The position numbers and the translations under genes are program-made. The notes below the pieces were generated by a model. The model did no database searches. It had not been told where the DNA came from and saw only the letters and a program-made list of their open reading frames with translations. From positions 1 to 50,400 of the forward strand of contig JAZOAK010000039.1 in assembly GCA_045595445.1 (NCBI GenBank): a stretch of 50,400 nucleotides of DNA, read 5' to 3'. Shown in pieces: positions 7,979-16,116 of this stretch. This stretch comes from RGIG3009 sp045595445 (GTDB taxonomy: Bacteria; Bacillota; Clostridia; Oscillospirales; Acutalibacteraceae). Positions within the stretch are counted from its first letter, which is position 1. Each line of letters begins with the position of its first letter.

Positions 7979-8769
7979 AGCACGCGACGAAACAAAAATG
8001 GGTAAAACGGTTGTCCCGCACGCCGACCACGGTGGCGGGTGCGTTTCTGTTGTCGTTGCTCGCCTTTGGGTTTATCATGCTGCTCCCGTTGATCGTCGAG
8101 CGCATGACACCCGGCGATCAGCCGGAGGAGGTGCTGGGCGAGCGCGGTGTGGAGCGGTCAATGTGGCTCTTGTTCCACGACGGTGATACGCTGACGGGGC
8201 TTGTAAAACTCATCACCGATACGCGTACCCTGACGGTGAGAGCCGTGGGGTATCCGCCGCAAACGGAACTCATCGACGGCGTTAAGTTGACCACCGCCGA
8301 GGCACTGTATCCCACATGGGGTGAGCGGGTGGCGACGGAACTCGACGAACTGACCGTGTTATCCTTGCCGATCAGAGGGGTGGCGGCGCTTGTCAGCAGC
8401 GTATCGGGGAATTTGCCGATCACGTTGCCGCAGATGGTGGGAAGTTTACCCGCAGGTGAGGTGACGCTGACACCGTTGCAGATCGCCGAGGTGTTGACTT
8501 TTGACGAGTGGGAACAGGGCGGTGTGGGACAAGCGTGGGCGCACGCGCAGGTGACCATCGCGTTTTTAAGCCGAACGCTGACCGATACGCTGAACGTGGA
8601 CGCTGCCTTCGGGGAGTTGACGGCGGTGTGTGATACGCGGCTGAACGTGTCGCAGTTGGAGACGGTGAGGGGAGAGATTGAGGCGCTTGCCGCCTCTCGC
8701 TATGAGGCGCGGGTCGCCGCGGGATATATGATCGGTACAAAAGAGAATCAGCGGTACGTGTGCGAGTAA
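7975..8769 (+). CDS. membrane-anchored protein of unknown function
   Basis: A 264-residue protein with a basic N-terminus, one membrane helix at about residues 16-41 and a predicted extracytoplasmic domain containing WLLFHDGDTLTGLVKLITD and a TELIDGVKLTTAEALYP region. I do not recognise the domain with confidence; the alternation of short strands with a FHDGDTL turn recalls LytR-CpsA-Psr-type folds but no catalytic Arg/Asp pattern is clear. The start GTG overlaps the stop of the ABC ATPase, so the two are co-translated. It is not a FtsX-type permease. Confidence 0.7.
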   Translation: MKHATKQKWVKRLSRTPTTVAGAFLLSLLAFGFIMLLPLIVERMTPGDQPEEVLGERGVERSMWLLFHDGDTLTGLVKLITDTRTLTVRAVGYPPQTELIDGVKLTTAEALYPTWGERVATELDELTVLSLPIRGVAALVSSVSGNLPITLPQMVGSLPAGEVTLTPLQIAEVLTFDEWEQGGVGQAWAHAQVTIAFLSRTLTDTLNVDAAFGELTAVCDTRLNVSQLETVRGEIEALAASRYEARVAAGYMIGTKENQRYVCE

Positions 8770-8800
8770 CACGTACCGCTAAAAAAGGTTGAAAAAAGAC

Positions 8801-8829
8801 TTGACACGGCGAACGTCGTGTGGTATCAT
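8801..8829 (+). promoter_or_regulatory. promoter of the tRNA cluster
   Basis: TTGACA (8801-8806), a 17-bp spacer and TATCAT (8824-8829) lie 13 bp before tRNA-Gly. Confidence 0.8.
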
Positions 8830-8842
8830 AATTCAGCAATAT

Positions 8843-8916
8843 GCGGGTGTAGTTCAGTGGTAGAACCCCAGCCTTCCAAGCTGGTTGTGTGGGTTCGATT
8901 CCCATCACCCGCTCCA
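8843..8916 (+). tRNA. tRNA-Gly (anticodon TCC)
   Basis: Acceptor stem GCGGGTG/CACCCGC, anticodon loop CTTCCAA giving TCC, T-arm GGGTTCGATTCCC and an encoded CCA end. First of four tRNAs in one transcription unit. Confidence 0.95.
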
Positions 8917-8948
8917 TCGACCACAATTCCGCTTGGCGGAACATATAG

Positions 8949-9025
8949 GCGCCTGTAGCTCAGCCGGATAGAGCATCTGCCTTCTAAGCAGAGGGTCAGG
9001 GGTTCGAGTCCCTTCAGGCGCGCCA
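8949..9025 (+). tRNA. tRNA-Arg (anticodon TCT)
   Basis: Acceptor stem GCGCCTG/CAGGCGC, anticodon stem CTGCC/AAGCAG region with loop giving TCT, T-arm GGGGTTCGAGTCCC and an encoded CCA. Confidence 0.95.
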
Positions 9026-9030
9026 GATAT

Positions 9031-9109
9031 GGTGGGTGTAGCGTAGTTGGCCTAACGCGTCAGTTTGTGGCACTGAAGATCGTGGGTTCGAATCCCATCT
9101 CCCACCCCA
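9031..9109 (+). tRNA. tRNA-His (anticodon GTG)
   Basis: Anticodon GTG, T-arm GGGTTCGAATCCC and encoded CCA. The extra 5' G that marks tRNA-His (position -1, facing C73) is present at 9031. Confidence 0.95.
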
Positions 9110-9114
9110 CAACA

Positions 9115-9147
9115 CGCAGGGACACTTGATCTCACGAGTGTCCCTGC
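9115..9147. other. hairpin between tRNA-His and tRNA-Gln
   Basis: GCAGGGACACT and AGTGTCCCTGC form an 11-bp stem with an 11-base loop. There is no T run, so it is more likely a processing signal or a palindromic repeat than a terminator. Confidence 0.6.
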
Positions 9148-9155
9148 CACAATAT

Positions 9156-9229
9156 TGGGCTGTAGTCTAGCGGTAGGACACGTGACTTTGACTCACGCCG
9201 TGATGGTTCGACTCCATCCAGCCCAGCCA
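9156..9229 (+). tRNA. tRNA-Gln (anticodon TTG)
   Basis: Acceptor stem TGGGCTG/CAGCCCA, anticodon loop CTTTGAC giving TTG, T-arm GGTTCGACTCC and encoded CCA. Last of the cluster. Confidence 0.95.
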
Positions 9230-9231
9230 AA

Positions 9232-9270
9232 ATCGACAAATCTCGACAGAGGTTTGTCGATTTTACTTTT
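9232..9270 (+). terminator. terminator of the tRNA cluster
   Basis: AATCGACAAA and TTTGTCGATT pair around a 12-base loop and are followed by TTACTTTTT. Confidence 0.8.
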
Positions 9271-9494
9271 TCACGCTTAACTCTTCACTTTTCACTAATC
9301 ACTATTGTCGATTTTGGCAAGTAATAAGTAATAGTGAATAGTGAAGAAGTAAAGGTGTCGGCATTGCCGACGAATTGTAAAAATATGTAGGGGTTCAAAC
9401 ACATAAGCTAAAAATTCAAATAGCATCGAATTTGTGCTACCCTTTCAGAAAAGAAATAAATCCCTTGCGGGATTTGTGAAATACACGGGTACTC
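9271..9494. repeat. AT-rich intergenic repeats, no gene
   Basis: No gene is seen. TTCACTTTTCACTAATCACTA (9285-9305 region) faces TAGTGAATAGTGAAGAA at about 9329-9345 as an imperfect inverted repeat, a style of AT-rich direct/inverted repeat common in clostridial intergenic DNA. A small hairpin AAATCCCttgcGGGATTT lies at 9459-9476, and GTCGGCATTGCCGAC at 9358-9372. Confidence 0.5.
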
Positions 9495-9523
9495 TTGAAA
9501 AGCAAAGTTGTTTGTGATATAGT
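9495..9523 (+). promoter_or_regulatory. promoter of the Ldh-type dehydrogenase gene
   Basis: TTGAAA (9495-9500), 17 bp, TATAGT (9518-9523); the coding start follows about 30 bases after the expected transcription start. Confidence 0.75.
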
Positions 9524-9560
9524 ATTAGGCGAAGATAGCTTTTTAAGGAGGAAACGGAAT

Positions 9561-10673
9561 ATGGCAAAAACAAACATTGTCGATTGGAAAACCATCACCG
9601 ACTTTGTGATTGATGCCTTCGTGGGATATGGGATTCCCCGCGCGGATGCGGAGATCTGTGCCGACGTATTGCTCGAATCGGACAAGCGCGGCATTGAGTC
9701 GCACGGTGTCAACCGCTTTAAGCCGGTGTATCTGGACCGTATCAAGGCGGGCATCCAGAACGCGGTGACCGAGATCGAAATCGTCAAAGAAACCCCCACC
9801 ACCGCGGTGATCGACGGTCATCACGGCATGGGTCAGGTCATTGGTCATACGGCGATGAGCATGGCGATCGCCAAAGCGAAAGAATACGGCATGGGCATGG
9901 TCGCGGTACGCAACTCCTGCCACTACGGCATTGCGGGGTATTATACCTCGATGGCGACCAAGGCGGGTTGTATCGGCATGACGGGTACCAATGCGAGACC
10001 GTCCGTGGCACCGACGTTCGGTGTGGAGGGTATGTTTGGTACCAACCCCTTTACCATCGGTGTGCCGACCGACGAGGCGTTTGACTTTAACTTCGACTGC
10101 GCGACCTCCATCACGCAAAACGGCAAGGTGGAATATTACGAGCGTATCGGCGAGGACGTTCATCCGGGTACCATCATCGGCATCGACGGCTCTGCTGTTG
10201 AAGGCGATGCGGGTGTGGCGCTCAAAAAGATCCGCGGCGGTACGGCGGCGCTCACGACGCTCGGCGGTATCGGCGAAGCGCTCGGCGGCTACAAGGGCTA
10301 CGGTTTTGCGATGGCGGTAGAGTTCTTCTCCTCCATTCTGCAAGACGGCGCATACGGCAAAGATCTGGACGGCAAGGACGAAAACGGCAACATCCGTCCG
10401 TATCAGCTCGGTCATTGGTTTATCGCGATCGATACCGATCACTTCCTCGGCGAGGAGTTAGCGCGCAAGAAAGCGGGCGACATCATCCGCAGTGTGCGTG
10501 CCTCCAAGAAAGCACCCGATGCCGAGCGCATCTACACGGCGGGCGAGAAGGAATACGAGATCCGCTTGGCGCGCAAAGACGGTGTGCCGATCAACGAGTC
10601 GGTGCAAAAAGAGATCATCGAAGTGCGTGACGCGCTTGGTCTGACGCAGTACAAATTCCCCTGGGAAAACTAA
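9561..10673 (+). CDS. malate/L-lactate/ureidoglycolate-type dehydrogenase
   Basis: A 370-residue NAD(P)-dependent oxidoreductase of the Ldh_2 family (PF02615), cytoplasmic, which oxidises 2-hydroxy acids such as malate, L-lactate or ureidoglycolate. Family features seen are the ESDKRGIESHGVNRF block (about residues 44-58) with the catalytic His, the RNSCHYGIAGYYTSMA segment near 115-130, and the nucleotide-binding GTNPFTIGVPTDEAFDFNFDCAT region near 155-180. The start has AAGGAGG nine bases upstream. It is a single-gene unit between its own promoter and a terminator, so the substrate cannot be inferred from neighbours. Confidence 0.88.
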   Translation: MAKTNIVDWKTITDFVIDAFVGYGIPRADAEICADVLLESDKRGIESHGVNRFKPVYLDRIKAGIQNAVTEIEIVKETPTTAVIDGHHGMGQVIGHTAMSMAIAKAKEYGMGMVAVRNSCHYGIAGYYTSMATKAGCIGMTGTNARPSVAPTFGVEGMFGTNPFTIGVPTDEAFDFNFDCATSITQNGKVEYYERIGEDVHPGTIIGIDGSAVEGDAGVALKKIRGGTAALTTLGGIGEALGGYKGYGFAMAVEFFSSILQDGAYGKDLDGKDENGNIRPYQLGHWFIAIDTDHFLGEELARKKAGDIIRSVRASKKAPDAERIYTAGEKEYEIRLARKDGVPINESVQKEIIEVRDALGLTQYKFPWEN

Positions 10674-10680
10674 ACGCATA

Positions 10681-10719
10681 AAAACGCAGGGACGCCAAAC
10701 GACGTCCCTGCGTTTTTTT
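10681..10719. terminator. bidirectional terminator
   Basis: AAAACGCAGGGACG and CGTCCCTGCGTTTTTTT pair; A and T runs on the two sides serve both the dehydrogenase gene and the convergent esterase gene. Confidence 0.88.
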
Positions 10720-10720
10720 G

Positions 10721-11584
10721 TTATAATTTAGAGGAGTAGCGAGCTTTTTGGACCGCTCGACCGAGTTCGCCGCCCTCAAAATTGCGTTTTAACCACGCGA
10801 TTGACAGCGGCAACCACTTCGCCAGCGTTTCATCCAGCCACACACCGTCGGCACAGGTATCGTCTGCGGCGGAATAGCCGTGCGTGCCGTGCGAAAACAG
10901 GTGCATCTCAAACGGCACGTCGTTTGCTTCGAGCGCCGCGGCAAATTGCAGCGAATCGCGTACCGGCACCGCTTCGTCCGCGACACCGTGGGTGATAAAC
11001 GTGGGCGGGGTATCACCGTTAACGGCTGTGTGTAAATTCAGTTTCTGATACGTGGCGGAATCGTCGGGGTTGCCCGAAATGCGCGGATAATCGCCGGCAT
11101 TTTCCATCCACGACGTGGAGATGACCGGATACCCCAAGATCAGGAGATCGGGGCGCAGATCGCGACCTTGTGCGCCGCAGGCGGCGAGAACGGCGGGGTC
11201 GTTCCAATATGCCCCGAGCGAAGCGGTCAAATGCCCGCCTGCCGAAAATCCGCATACCGCGACCTTATCGGGCAGGACGTTCAATATTTCGGCGTTGTCG
11301 CGCACGTATTTGACGGTCTTGCCGAGATCAATCAGCGAGGTGGGGAACACCGCTTTTTTACCGACCGTGTAGCGCAGTAAAAACACCTGAAAACCCGCCG
11401 CCGCGTATTTGAGTGCCACGGGTTCCGCCTCGCGGTCGGAGCAGCTTTGGTACCCGCCGCCGGGGCAGACGATGACAGCGGGGCGTGCCGCGTTCAGGTA
11501 CGACGTTTCGGGAGAACGATCGGTGACAAACGCATCCAGACGAACCGTTTGGTCATCCGAAAAATATTCAACAAAGTGTCGCAT
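10721..11584 (-). CDS. alpha/beta hydrolase, carbohydrate-esterase-like
   Basis: A 287-residue alpha/beta-hydrolase of the acetyl esterase/xylan esterase-like group (BD-FAE type). The oxyanion region is VIVCPGGGY (about residues 37-45), the nucleophile elbow GFSAGGH (about 112-118), the acid Asp lies in HGVADEAVPV and the catalytic His in HLFSHGTHGYS. No signal peptide is visible, so it acts in the cytoplasm on imported esters, probably acetylated sugars. ATG 11584 is chosen over an upstream GTG because AAGGAG lies nine bases before it. It is transcribed convergently with the dehydrogenase and divergently from nagB. Confidence 0.87.
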   Translation of the reverse strand: MRHFVEYFSDDQTVRLDAFVTDRSPETSYLNAARPAVIVCPGGGYQSCSDREAEPVALKYAAAGFQVFLLRYTVGKKAVFPTSLIDLGKTVKYVRDNAEILNVLPDKVAVCGFSAGGHLTASLGAYWNDPAVLAACGAQGRDLRPDLLILGYPVISTSWMENAGDYPRISGNPDDSATYQKLNLHTAVNGDTPPTFITHGVADEAVPVRDSLQFAAALEANDVPFEMHLFSHGTHGYSAADDTCADGVWLDETLAKWLPLSIAWLKRNFEGGELGRAVQKARYSSKL

Positions 11585-11680
11585 GATGAGCACTCCTTTT
11601 TCGTATATATCCTTTATATATCATACCACAAGCTGATTTGCAAGTGCAAGTTTTTCGGCCGTCGTTTACAGCGAAACCTC

Positions 11681-11709
11681 TTGAAAAGCGACGAAAAAAG
11701 TGGTATGGT
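11681..11709 (+). promoter_or_regulatory. promoter of nagB
   Basis: TTGAAA (11681-11686), 17 bp, TATGGT (11704-11709); followed by AAAAGGAG before the GTG start. Confidence 0.75.
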
Positions 11710-11749
11710 AGAGGTAACAAGTAATTTTCCGAAAAGGAGCGTGCGTACT

Positions 11750-12460
11750 GTGAAGATCATTCGTACGAAGAATTATGAAGAAATGAGTTTTGAGGCTGCC
11801 AAGATCTTGGCGGCACAGATCGTGTTAAAACCAAACGCGGTGCTTGGTCTTGCCACCGGTTCGTCCCCCATCGGGTTGTATGACAAGCTGGTGGAATGGA
11901 ACAAGAACGGCGATTTGGATTTTTCCGCCATCCGCTCGGTCAACCTGGACGAATATTGCGGGCTGGACGGCGAGAACGATCAGAGCTATCGGTATTTTAT
12001 GGACACCAATCTGTTCAACCGTGTGAATATCGACAAAGCCAACACCAACGTTCCCAACGGCAAAGCTGCCGACTATGCGGCGGAGGGTGCGCGGTACGAT
12101 GCGCTCATCGAGGCGCTTGGCGGTATCGATATCCAGTTGCTCGGCATCGGCCCGGACGGTCACATCGGCTTTAACGAGCCCGACGAGTATTTTACCAAGG
12201 AAACCCACGTGGTGGATCTCGATCCCAGTACCATTGAGGCGAACGCTCGCTTTTTTGCGTCGGCGGACGACGTGCCGCGTCAGGCGGTGACGATGGGTAT
12301 GGGCGGTATCATGGGCGCTAAAAAGGTGCTGCTCATTGCAAGCGGCGCGTCCAAGAAAGAGATCTTGGAAAAGGCGTTGTTTGGCCCCATCACGCCCGAA
12401 GTCCCCGCATCGCTGCTTCAGTTGCATCCCGATCTGACCGTGGTGTGCGCTGTCGATTAA
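11750..12460 (+). CDS. nagB: glucosamine-6-phosphate deaminase
   Basis: A 236-residue cytoplasmic enzyme converting glucosamine 6-phosphate to fructose 6-phosphate and ammonia, linking amino-sugar use to glycolysis. Seen are the phosphate-binding LGLATGSSPIGLYDKL (about residues 32-47), VNLDEYCGLDGENDQSYRYF (about 65-84, with the catalytic Asp), and IDIQLLGIGPDGHIGFNEP (about 125-143, with the catalytic His). Length fits the short Firmicutes form. The GTG at 11750 has AAAAGGAG eight bases upstream and follows a promoter, so longer in-frame openings upstream are not used. Confidence 0.95.
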   Translation: MKIIRTKNYEEMSFEAAKILAAQIVLKPNAVLGLATGSSPIGLYDKLVEWNKNGDLDFSAIRSVNLDEYCGLDGENDQSYRYFMDTNLFNRVNIDKANTNVPNGKAADYAAEGARYDALIEALGGIDIQLLGIGPDGHIGFNEPDEYFTKETHVVDLDPSTIEANARFFASADDVPRQAVTMGMGGIMGAKKVLLIASGASKKEILEKALFGPITPEVPASLLQLHPDLTVVCAVD

Positions 12461-12468
12461 GTTTGCTC

Positions 12469-12499
12469 AAAGCCCCCTTTTGGAGAAGGGGGCTTTTTT
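12469..12499 (+). terminator. terminator after nagB
   Basis: AAAGCCCCCTT and AAGGGGGCTTTTTTA form a strong stem followed by a T run. Confidence 0.9.
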
Positions 12500-12513
12500 A
12501 TCGGAAAATCGGC

Positions 12514-12542
12514 TTGACACCGATGGAAAACTCTTATATAAT
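12514..12542 (+). promoter_or_regulatory. promoter of greA(-lysS)
   Basis: Consensus TTGACA (12514-12519), 17 bp, TATAAT (12537-12542). Confidence 0.88.
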
Positions 12543-12583
12543 AGGTCTGTTAGTGAAAAACAACTCCGAAGGAGATAGTTAGC

Positions 12584-13057
12584 ATGGCAAAAGAAACCAT
12601 CGTTACCAAAGAAGGTCTCAAAAAATTAGAGCTGGAACTCGAAGAACTCAAAACCGTACGCCGCAAGGAAGTCGCCGAGAAAATTAAGGTGGCACGCGGC
12701 TTTGGTGACTTGTCGGAAAACAGCGAGTACGACGAGGCGAAAAACGAGCAGGCGATCGTGGAAGGTCGTATTGCGGAACTTGAAGCGCAACTCAAAAACG
12801 TTCGCGTGTTGGACGAGAACGAGATTGGCACCGAGAACGTGCACGTCGGTTCCACCGTCACTGTACGTTTCAAAGGCAAAAAGACAGACGTGACGTACGA
12901 AATCGTCGGTTCCACCGAGGCAGACCCGCTCGGCGGTCGTATTTCGGACGAGTCGCCCATCGGTAAAGGCTTGATCGGTCATGCGGCGGGAGATACCATC
13001 GAGGTGGAAACTCCCGGCGGTGAAATCACGCTGACGATCAAAAAGATCGAGAAATAA
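12584..13057 (+). CDS. greA: transcription elongation factor GreA
   Basis: The 157-residue factor rescues backtracked RNA polymerase by stimulating transcript cleavage. The N-terminal coiled coil (about residues 1-75) has the conserved GFGDLSENSEYDEAKNEQ tip with the acidic residues that enter the polymerase channel; the C-terminal FKBP-like domain carries VGSTEADPLGGRISDESPIG (about 108-127). AAGGAG precedes the ATG. It lies upstream of lysS, a common order in Clostridia. Confidence 0.97.
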   Translation: MAKETIVTKEGLKKLELELEELKTVRRKEVAEKIKVARGFGDLSENSEYDEAKNEQAIVEGRIAELEAQLKNVRVLDENEIGTENVHVGSTVTVRFKGKKTDVTYEIVGSTEADPLGGRISDESPIGKGLIGHAAGDTIEVETPGGEITLTIKKIEK

Positions 13058-13076
13058 CAGAAAGCAGCAAATGAAT

Positions 13077-13106
13077 GCGGGTGGGCTTGATCCCGCCCGC
13101 TTTTTT
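13077..13106 (+). terminator. terminator/attenuator between greA and lysS
   Basis: GCGGGTGGGC and TCCCGCCCGC pair and are followed by TTTTTT. It ends 18 bases before the lysS start, so lysS is expressed by read-through or an unseen promoter. I see no T-box consensus upstream. Confidence 0.8.
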
Positions 13107-13124
13107 GAAAGTGAGGAAGTCAAC

Positions 13125-14678
13125 ATGAGCGAACAACCGGAAATGACCACGGAACAGTTATCCGAACTGTTGCAGGTGCGCCGTGATAAACTTAAAGCGC
13201 TGTGCGAGAGCGGTCAGAATCCGTATGAGGTCACCAAATACGACGTGACCGCTTATACCGACGAGGCGCGTGCCGCGTACGAGAAAGCCGAAGCCGCGTA
13301 CATCGCCGAGCACGGACAACCCGAAGAAGGACAGGGCATCGAACTCTCTGAGCCGATCAACGTATCCATTGCGGGGCGTATGATGAGCCGCCGTATCATG
13401 GGTAAGGCGAGCTTTATGGATCTTCACGACGCCAACGGCCGTATTCAGGTATACGTCAGCCGCAGCGACGTCGGTGAGGACGTGTATGCCGGTTTCAAAA
13501 AATGGGATATCGGTGACATTATCGGTTTGACCGGTTTTGTGTTCCGTACCAAGATGGGCGAGGTGTCGGTGCACGCGACGTCCATCAAACTGTTGTCGAA
13601 ATCGCTGCGCCCGTTGCCCGAAAAATTCCACGGACTGAAAGATACCGATACGCGGTTCCGTCAGCGCTACTTGGATCTCATCGTCAATCCTGAGGTCAAG
13701 CGCAATTTTGCGATCCGTTCGCAATTTATCAAGTTTATGCGTAATTACCTCGACAGCAGACGGTACATTGAGGTCGAAACGCCGGTGCTCAACACCATTG
13801 CCGGCGGTGCGTCCGCGCGTCCGTTCATCACGCATCACAACACACTGGATCTCGATATGTATATGCGTATCGCCACCGAGTTGCCGCTCAAACGGTTGAT
13901 CGTCGGCGGTATGGATCGCGTGTATGAGATCGGTCGTATCTTCCGTAACGAAGGTATGGACACCAAGCACAACCCTGAATTTACCACCGTGGAATTGTAT
14001 GAGGCGTATGCCGATTTTCACGATATGATGGATATTGCCGAGGGCATCTTGTCGGGTGCGGCAAAAGAGATCCTCGGTACGTATGAGGTCGAGTGGCAGG
14101 GCGAGAAGATCGATCTGACCCCCGGCTGGCGCAGACTGACAATGATCGATGCCGTCAAGGAATACGTCGGCATTGATTTCGGTGCCATCACCGACGATGC
14201 CGAGGCGGTTGCCGCCGCCGAAGCCAAGGGCGTAGAACTCGCCGAAGCCGCCGAGCGCACCTGGGGTAACGCGTTGTACGCGTGCTTCGATCAGCGCGTG
14301 GAGGACAAGCTGATTCAGCCGACCTTTATCACGATGTACCCTGTTGAGGTCTCGCCGCTGACCAAGGCATCGCCCGCCGATCCGCGTCTGACCGAGCGTT
14401 TTGAACTTTTTGTGTGCCATTCGGAGCTTGCGAATGCGTATTCCGAGCTTAACGATCCGCTGGATCAGCGCGAGCGTTTCATGAAGCAGGTTGAGCAGCG
14501 CGAGCGCGGCGACGACGAAACCGAGATGCTGGACGAGGATTTCCTCACCGCTCTCGAATACGGTATGCCGCCCACGGGCGGCATGGGCATGGGAATCGAC
14601 CGTTGCGTCATGCTGCTCACCGGCGCGGACAGTATTCGTGAAGTGATCCTGTTCCCCACAATGAAACCTCTCGATTAA
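13125..14678 (+). CDS. lysS: lysyl-tRNA synthetase, class II
   Basis: A 517-residue enzyme charging tRNA-Lys. The N-terminal OB-fold anticodon-binding domain spans about residues 60-170 (VSIAGRMMSRRIMGKASFMDL). The class II core follows with motif 1 (RSQFIKFMRNYLDSRRYIEV, P at the end), motif 2 (YEIGRIFRNEGMDTKHNPEFT, about 268-288) and motif 3 near the C-terminus (GMGMGIDRCVMLLT). ATG 13125 is preferred over an in-frame ATG 54 bases upstream, which lies before the terminator hairpin, because GAGGAAG precedes it. A short segment coding for GNALYACFDQR is repeated outside the gene near 15497. Confidence 0.97.
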   Translation: MSEQPEMTTEQLSELLQVRRDKLKALCESGQNPYEVTKYDVTAYTDEARAAYEKAEAAYIAEHGQPEEGQGIELSEPINVSIAGRMMSRRIMGKASFMDLHDANGRIQVYVSRSDVGEDVYAGFKKWDIGDIIGLTGFVFRTKMGEVSVHATSIKLLSKSLRPLPEKFHGLKDTDTRFRQRYLDLIVNPEVKRNFAIRSQFIKFMRNYLDSRRYIEVETPVLNTIAGGASARPFITHHNTLDLDMYMRIATELPLKRLIVGGMDRVYEIGRIFRNEGMDTKHNPEFTTVELYEAYADFHDMMDIAEGILSGAAKEILGTYEVEWQGEKIDLTPGWRRLTMIDAVKEYVGIDFGAITDDAEAVAAAEAKGVELAEAAERTWGNALYACFDQRVEDKLIQPTFITMYPVEVSPLTKASPADPRLTERFELFVCHSELANAYSELNDPLDQRERFMKQVEQRERGDDETEMLDEDFLTALEYGMPPTGGMGMGIDRCVMLLTGADSIREVILFPTMKPLD

Positions 14679-14768
14679 GAAAATGCTGTAAAATAGCGGT
14701 ATTACAGGGTTTTTGAAACTCTATCAAAACCGATTTACGACACATTTACGACAAATGAAAAAATGAAG

Positions 14769-14804
14769 ACACCCTATGACCGTAAAAAGTCATAGGGTGT
14801 TTTT
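14769..14804 (+). terminator. terminator after lysS
   Basis: ACACCCTATGAC and GTCATAGGGTGTTTTT form a 12-bp perfect stem with an 8-base loop. Confidence 0.88.
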
Positions 14805-14831
14805 CGTTTGGTGGTGGTTTTGGTGAACGGC

Positions 14832-15410
14832 TTATTTTCTGAGGGTGGCATCCGCTTCGTCGGTGGTTTTGCCGCCGTAGATCAGTTTGCTTGTATAACC
14901 GTCTTCGTCATCAACCAGTGTCAGGAGTTCTTTGGAGTTTAAGGTGATGGTGAACGTTGTTATTTCATAATCCGAAGGGCTGATATCGTCGCCTATCGGG
15001 ACCCTTGCAAGTTTAAGAGAATGTTTGTTTTCGGATAGTTGCTGATAACTGAGAGGTTTATATTCCGTGGCCCCGGCGAACATGGCACCCGTATAAACTG
15101 CATCTACACTAAAATCGAAAAATGCGTATGAGTATTCCCCTTCATAAAGTTCTTGCACCGAATCTGCATCAATCCAAACGCCTTCGATGCTTTTGAGAAA
15201 TTCATTCATCGTCATTGCCGGGAGTGTGGTGGTTTGCGGCTTGGTCGTTGTGGTGGTTGTGGTATCGTCGGTGTTGACGAGCGTGGTGGTTTCGCGTTCG
15301 CCGAGCGTGGTGGTTGTGATGCTGCCGTCGGTTCCCTCTGCCTTTTCGCCGCACGCGGTGAGGGTGAAGAGCAGTGCCGTGACCAGCAGTAACGCGAAGA
15401 GTTGTTTCAT
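14832..15410 (-). CDS. putative lipoprotein with Thr-rich linker
   Basis: A 192-residue secreted lipoprotein of unknown function. The signal peptide ends in a lipobox (LFTLTAC, Cys about residue 20), followed by a Thr-rich linker (about 33-65) of the kind that keeps a domain away from the membrane. The remaining 125 residues include IEGVWIDADSVQELYEGEYSY and alternating strands, like small lipocalin-like domains of clostridial lipoproteins, but I do not recognise a family. AGGAGGA precedes the ATG, which excludes longer upstream openings. The CAP-domain lipoprotein at 20682 has the same style of Thr linker. Confidence 0.8.
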   Translation of the reverse strand: MKQLFALLLVTALLFTLTACGEKAEGTDGSITTTTLGERETTTLVNTDDTTTTTTTKPQTTTLPAMTMNEFLKSIEGVWIDADSVQELYEGEYSYAFFDFSVDAVYTGAMFAGATEYKPLSYQQLSENKHSLKLARVPIGDDISPSDYEITTFTITLNSKELLTLVDDEDGYTSKLIYGGKTTDEADATLRK

Positions 15411-15496
15411 AACGATATCCTCCTGCAAAACATGGTGTGTATAGCGTAGCATATGTTTGTCGAAAAAACAAGAGGGTCGTGAAACGTGTGCCCGAG

Positions 15497-15533
15497 GTAA
15501 CGCGTTGTACGCGTGTTTTGACCAGCGTTTTTG
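15497..15533 (+). repeat. fragment resembling an internal part of lysS
   Basis: About 36 bases match lysS around 14266-14301: 20 are identical (GGTAACGCGTTGTACGCGTG) and most of the following 16 agree, coding GNALYACFDQR in both. There is no surrounding reading frame related to LysS. The rest of 15411-15716 holds nothing I can identify and is more AT-rich than its surroundings. Confidence 0.55.
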
Positions 15534-15716
15534 TATTGTTTTGAAAAGGATATATCGAGGGCGCTTGGCGAAAGTGACTTGGCAAAGAAAATGTGATAGT
15601 ATACACACGAAAGAAAGCGCAGGTATTTTGCTTTACTTGAGCACGTTGGATATATGCTCAATCTCAAAAAAATAAGACCGATAAACCAACAAAAAATCAG
15701 GAAGGCGTAACATGAC

Positions 15717-16016
15717 ATGAAGAATAGTTCCTCTGTAAACAATAACACAAAGATCAAGGAGTATGACGCTCAAATACAGGATTTAATGATAAAAAGAGAT
15801 AGGCTTGTGAATGAACGAGATGGTCTTAACCGGAGATTATACGGATGCAGATGTTGAGAAATTAAACAATTCTTTCCACATTGTCAAAAGTACATATAAA
15901 GAGGAGTTTAATTTGGCTGCCGAAATTGCCGCCCAAGAAGGTAACCACGAATTAAAGCGGCATTAAAAGCGTTAGCCAAAAAAATTGATCAAATGGCAAT
16001 GAGTGATTTTCTATAA
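15717..16016 (+). pseudogene. decayed small helical (WXG/LXG-like) protein gene
   Basis: Three overlapping short frames join into one plausible protein if two frameshifts are repaired: MKNSSSVNNNTKIKEYDAQ... up to about 15830, then a frame running to the TAA at 15964 (VEKLNNSFHIVKSTYKEEF), then one ending KKIDQMAMSDFL at 16016. The product would be about 95 residues, wholly helical, with N-terminal coiled coil. This resembles the small helical partners of type VII secretion toxins in Firmicutes, but similarity is only in style. Base composition here is clearly more AT-rich than neighbouring genes, suggesting foreign origin. Confidence 0.45.
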
Positions 16017-16080
16017 CACAACACGGGCGGAACGACGCTTCTCTTGCTTTTTTGTCATTATGTTCAAACCGACACGAAAC

Positions 16081-16113
16081 AAACCGCGCCCCAAGATCTT
16101 GGGGCGCGGTTTT
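16081..16113 (-). terminator. terminator of the polymerase operon
   Basis: AAACCGCGCCCCAAG and CTTGGGGCGCGGTTT form a near-perfect palindrome just after the stop of the partner gene, followed on the minus strand by GTTTCGTG. Confidence 0.85.
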
Positions 16114-16116
16114 GTG

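Noticed and set aside
13058..13124. T-box leader for lysS
   Set aside because: Only a simple terminator hairpin is present; no T-box sequence or specifier stem is seen in the 67-bp gap.
13158..14420. Minus-strand frame of 420 codons opposite lysS
   Set aside because: Antisense of a fully conserved lysS; no ribosome site or family match.
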